Origin: CAZMFZ01 sp046152935
Lineage (GTDB): Bacteria > Bacteroidota > Bacteroidia > Cytophagales > UBA9547
Assembly (NCBI GenBank): GCA_046152935.1
Contig: JBJXGB010000132.1
Location: forward strand, 1-9,302
DNA: 9,302 bases
Direction: 5' to 3'
The notes under the pieces: model-generated
The model's database searches: none
Seen by the model: only the letters and a program-made list of their open reading frames with translations
What the model was told of the DNA's origin: nothing
Program-made: the position numbers and the translations under genes
Shown here: piece after piece, positions 7,295 to 9,302 of the stretch
How positions within the stretch are numbered: position 1 is the stretch's first letter
Layout: each line of letters opens with the position of its first letter

Positions 7295-7404
7295 TATTAA
7301 TAAATGTAAGATCATAAATATCATTTTTAACAATTATTTAATAATCGACACTTTTGTCATTTGGATAAAATACACTTGAGAATGTGGATTGATAAATTTT
7401 ATAT

Positions 7405-7467
7405 GGCTGTTAAATAATTTGATTTCAGCCTTAGCCGCGATAAATAAGTTTAAAAATGCACGGCTAA
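7405..7467 (-). terminator. Two adjacent inverted repeats downstream of the GH3 gene
   Basis: TTAGCCG (7431-7437) pairs perfectly with CGGCTAA (7461-7467) across a 23-nt loop. Directly next to it, GGCTG (7405-7409) pairs with CAGCC (7426-7430). On the minus strand these lie about 55 bp after the GH3 stop and behind a U-rich stretch (about 7490-7475), but no U-run follows them. A terminator separating GH3 from the sia-like operon is possible; an operator ahead of that operon is an alternative. The rest of the 7236-7523 gap is plain AT-rich sequence in which I see no gene or RNA. Confidence 0.3.
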
Positions 7468-7523
7468 CAGACAAGAAAAAAGTAAAAAAACAACTCAACT
7501 AGTACTCCGAAAAAGTAAAATAT

Positions 7524-9035
7524 TCAAACCTCTAGCAATTGCTTTATTGCATCTACATACTCTCGCGAATTGGATAATCGAGGTACTTTGTGCTGGCCAC
7601 CCAGTTTATTCTTTGATTTCAACCAAGTGTAAAAACTGCCTTTTTCCAGCTCAATAACCAATGGTTTTTGTAAAGCAATATCTTGGTATCGTTTTGCATC
7701 GTAATCAGAATTGATTTGACGAAGGGTAGTATCTAATATTTGAGTAAAAATTTCAACAGAAGCTGGAGATTTTTCAAATTCAATCAGCCATTCATGGCCA
7801 CCTTTTTGATTGCCATCCATATAAATAGGACAAGCTGTATAATCTTTCAAAACTGAATTGGTTTGCTCACAAGCTTTAGTAATAGCCAAATCTGCATTTT
7901 CTATGACCACTTCCTCGCCAAAAGCATTGATAAAATGCTTGGTTCTCCCTGTGATTTTGAAGCGATAGGGAATTAAAGTGGTAAATCTAATGGTATCTCC
8001 TATCAAATACCGCCACAAACCGGCATTTGTAGAAATTACCATCGCGTAATTTTTATTTAATTCTACCTTTTCGAGTGTTATCGCTGTTGGATGTTCATTG
8101 TCCAATTCTTCCAAAGGAATAAATTCGTAAAAAACCCCGTGATCGATCATCAATAGCATGTCGTCTGCCCCTTTGCGATCTTGCACTCCAAAAAAGCCCT
8201 CCGAAGCACTATATAACTCTACATAATGAATATTGGGACACATTCTAAGAAACAACTCTTTATAAGGCACAAATGAAACAGCACCGTGCATGAATAATTC
8301 CAGATTTGGCCAAACTTCGAGGATATTTTGTTTTCCAGTGTTTTCGAGCATTTTCTGAATCACTACTACCATCCAGGTGGGCACACCAGATAGACTAGTA
8401 ATATTTTCATCAGCGCAAGTTTCGATCATTCGTTGAATTTTTTCTTCCCATTTAGGCAGCATAAAAATCTCTTTGGCAGGAGCTCTGGAATATTCAGCCC
8501 AAACTGGCAAATGCTCTACAAACAATGCCGAAACATCGCCAACTCTAGTTTCTGGATTGAACGGATTGGGATAATGTGTACCACCCACAGAAAGGGTTTT
8601 GCCATCAAAAACCTTAGAATCAGGGTTAAAATGATTAAAATACAGCGCAATCATGTCTCTGCCGCATTTGTTGTGGCAATCGTCTAATGCTTCATACGAA
8701 ACTGGAATGTATTTGCTTCTGTCGTTGGTAGTGCCCGAAGATTTTGAAAACCACTCTATTTTCGAATGCCAAAGAATATTTTGTTCGCCTTTGAGCATTC
8801 TTTCTATGTACGGATAGAGCTGTTCGTAAGTAGAAATTGGCACCCTATTTTGGAATTTTTCGATCGTCAAATCCCCATCATAGCCGTATTTTTCGCCCCA
8901 TTCAGTATTTTTAGACTGCGAAATAAGGTCTTTAAACACAATGTACTGCACCTCGTGCGGGTTTTCCATAAACCTGCGAATTTCAGTTACGCGCGGTTCG
9001 ATCAGGAATTTTAGAACAGAATTTATTAAGCCCAA
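7524..9035 (-). CDS. GH3-family acyl-adenylate/amido-synthetase-like protein
   Basis: Predicted cytosolic enzyme of the ANL-like GH3 fold, which activates a carboxylic acid with ATP and, in plants, joins it to an amino acid. The physiological substrate in bacteria is not established. The 503 residues show the ATP-binding loop SKSSGTTNDRSKYIPVS (97-113), the second nucleotide motif YSASEGFFG (275-283), GLWRYLIGDTIRF (339-351), the hinge-region ITGRTKHFINAFGEE (361-375), and a C-terminal KLGGQHKVPRLS (477-488). The start appears to be TTG at 9035. The first ATG in frame would be residue 23 and would remove a helix conserved in Bacteroidota homologues (a hydrophobic start, then FMENPHEVQ). An in-frame stop at 9062-9060 rules out a longer protein apart from an even rarer ATT start. 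The gene begins 27 bp after the aspartic-protease stop, so the two are likely co-transcribed. It looks full length and intact. Confidence 0.92.
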   Translation of the reverse strand: MGLINSVLKFLIEPRVTEIRRFMENPHEVQYIVFKDLISQSKNTEWGEKYGYDGDLTIEKFQNRVPISTYEQLYPYIERMLKGEQNILWHSKIEWFSKSSGTTNDRSKYIPVSYEALDDCHNKCGRDMIALYFNHFNPDSKVFDGKTLSVGGTHYPNPFNPETRVGDVSALFVEHLPVWAEYSRAPAKEIFMLPKWEEKIQRMIETCADENITSLSGVPTWMVVVIQKMLENTGKQNILEVWPNLELFMHGAVSFVPYKELFLRMCPNIHYVELYSASEGFFGVQDRKGADDMLLMIDHGVFYEFIPLEELDNEHPTAITLEKVELNKNYAMVISTNAGLWRYLIGDTIRFTTLIPYRFKITGRTKHFINAFGEEVVIENADLAITKACEQTNSVLKDYTACPIYMDGNQKGGHEWLIEFEKSPASVEIFTQILDTTLRQINSDYDAKRYQDIALQKPLVIELEKGSFYTWLKSKNKLGGQHKVPRLSNSREYVDAIKQLLEV

Positions 9036-9062
9036 ACCTAGTAATTTGAAAAATTGAATTTA

Positions 9063-9302
9063 TTATCTTCTAAGACCATGAAGGGCGTGAACGGCTTTAT
9101 TGGGTCTGGAAGGGGGTAATTTTAGTTGCTGATCTATTGGATCAATAATTACGTCCATGCCTTCCAAAGGAATAACGCCTAAAAGTGGCTCCACATTGCC
9201 GGGAAGCACTACAGCATTCACTGTTGTTTGTCGATTGAGGAATTTTACAGTTACCGGCCCTACAATTTCCACTGGAATTAATGAGCCATCAGCTAATCGA
9301 GC
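9063..9302 (-). CDS. Clan AA (retropepsin-like) aspartic protease, C-terminal part, cut by window edge
   Basis: The frame stays open to the right edge of the window, giving 79 visible residues that begin ARLADGSLIPVEIVGPVTV. A GTG at 9272 could be read as a start, but the upstream codons continue the family pattern, so the gene is truncated by the window and not a 69-residue protein. The visible part matches the C-terminal half of bacterial clan AA aspartic proteases: LADGS, VGPVTVKFLNRQT, LPGNVEPLLGVIPLEGMDVIIDP, then QLKLPPSRP. Whole proteins of this group are about 120 residues. The catalytic DTGA segment would lie beyond the edge, so activity cannot be judged. The stop lies 27 bp before the GH3 start. 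The biological role of these small proteases is poorly known. Confidence 0.82.
   Translation of the reverse strand, partial: ARLADGSLIPVEIVGPVTVKFLNRQTTVNAVVLPGNVEPLLGVIPLEGMDVIIDPIDQQLKLPPSRPNKAVHALHGLRR

Noticed and set aside
9063..9272. A complete 69-residue protein starting at GTG 9272
   Set aside because: The frame is open to the window edge and the upstream residues (LADGSLIP) continue the clan AA protease pattern, so this is a fragment of a longer gene.

Overview
The window is about 9.3 kb of AT-rich DNA with every recognisable gene on the minus strand. The gene content points to the phylum Bacteroidota, probably a Cytophagales-type organism. The reasons are a TonB-dependent receptor ending in Phe, a GH3-family protein beside a clan AA aspartic protease, start codons without Shine-Dalgarno sequences, and a TAnnTTTG-type promoter box. 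The phylum call is fairly firm; the order-level call is inference.

Read in the direction of transcription (from high to low coordinates), the window begins with the 3' end of a clan AA (retropepsin-like) aspartic protease gene (9302-9063), cut by the window edge. A GH3-family acyl-adenylate/amido-synthetase-like gene (9035-7524) follows after 27 bp and appears to use a TTG start. A 288-bp gap comes next, holding inverted repeats, A-rich tracts and probably the promoter of the following operon.

The centre (7235-2700) is a compact four-gene operon that reads as a SiaABC-type phospho-switch. Its first gene encodes a PP2C/SpoIIE-family phosphatase whose periplasmic N-terminus is a YfiR-like (DUF4154) domain on a long heptad-repeat coiled coil. 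Next come a SiaB-family GHKL-fold kinase and a SiaC-family phosphoprotein that keeps the N-T-S-S phospho-threonine motif. The last gene encodes a two-TM protein with HAMP-like, GAF, coiled-coil and PAS parts but no kinase, GGDEF or other output domain. In Pseudomonas the SiaABC switch controls the diguanylate cyclase SiaD. No cyclase is encoded here, and the GAF/PAS protein sits in the equivalent position. The likely logic is that an envelope signal sensed by the YfiR domain sets phosphatase activity, which opposes SiaB and sets the SiaC phosphorylation state; SiaC then acts on an effector that is either the GAF/PAS protein or a protein encoded elsewhere.

A strong AT-rich hairpin (2613-2663) and a Bacteroidota-style promoter (2543-2575) separate this operon from a TonB-dependent outer-membrane receptor gene (2483-99). 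I saw no tRNA, rRNA, CRISPR array, insertion sequence or phage gene.
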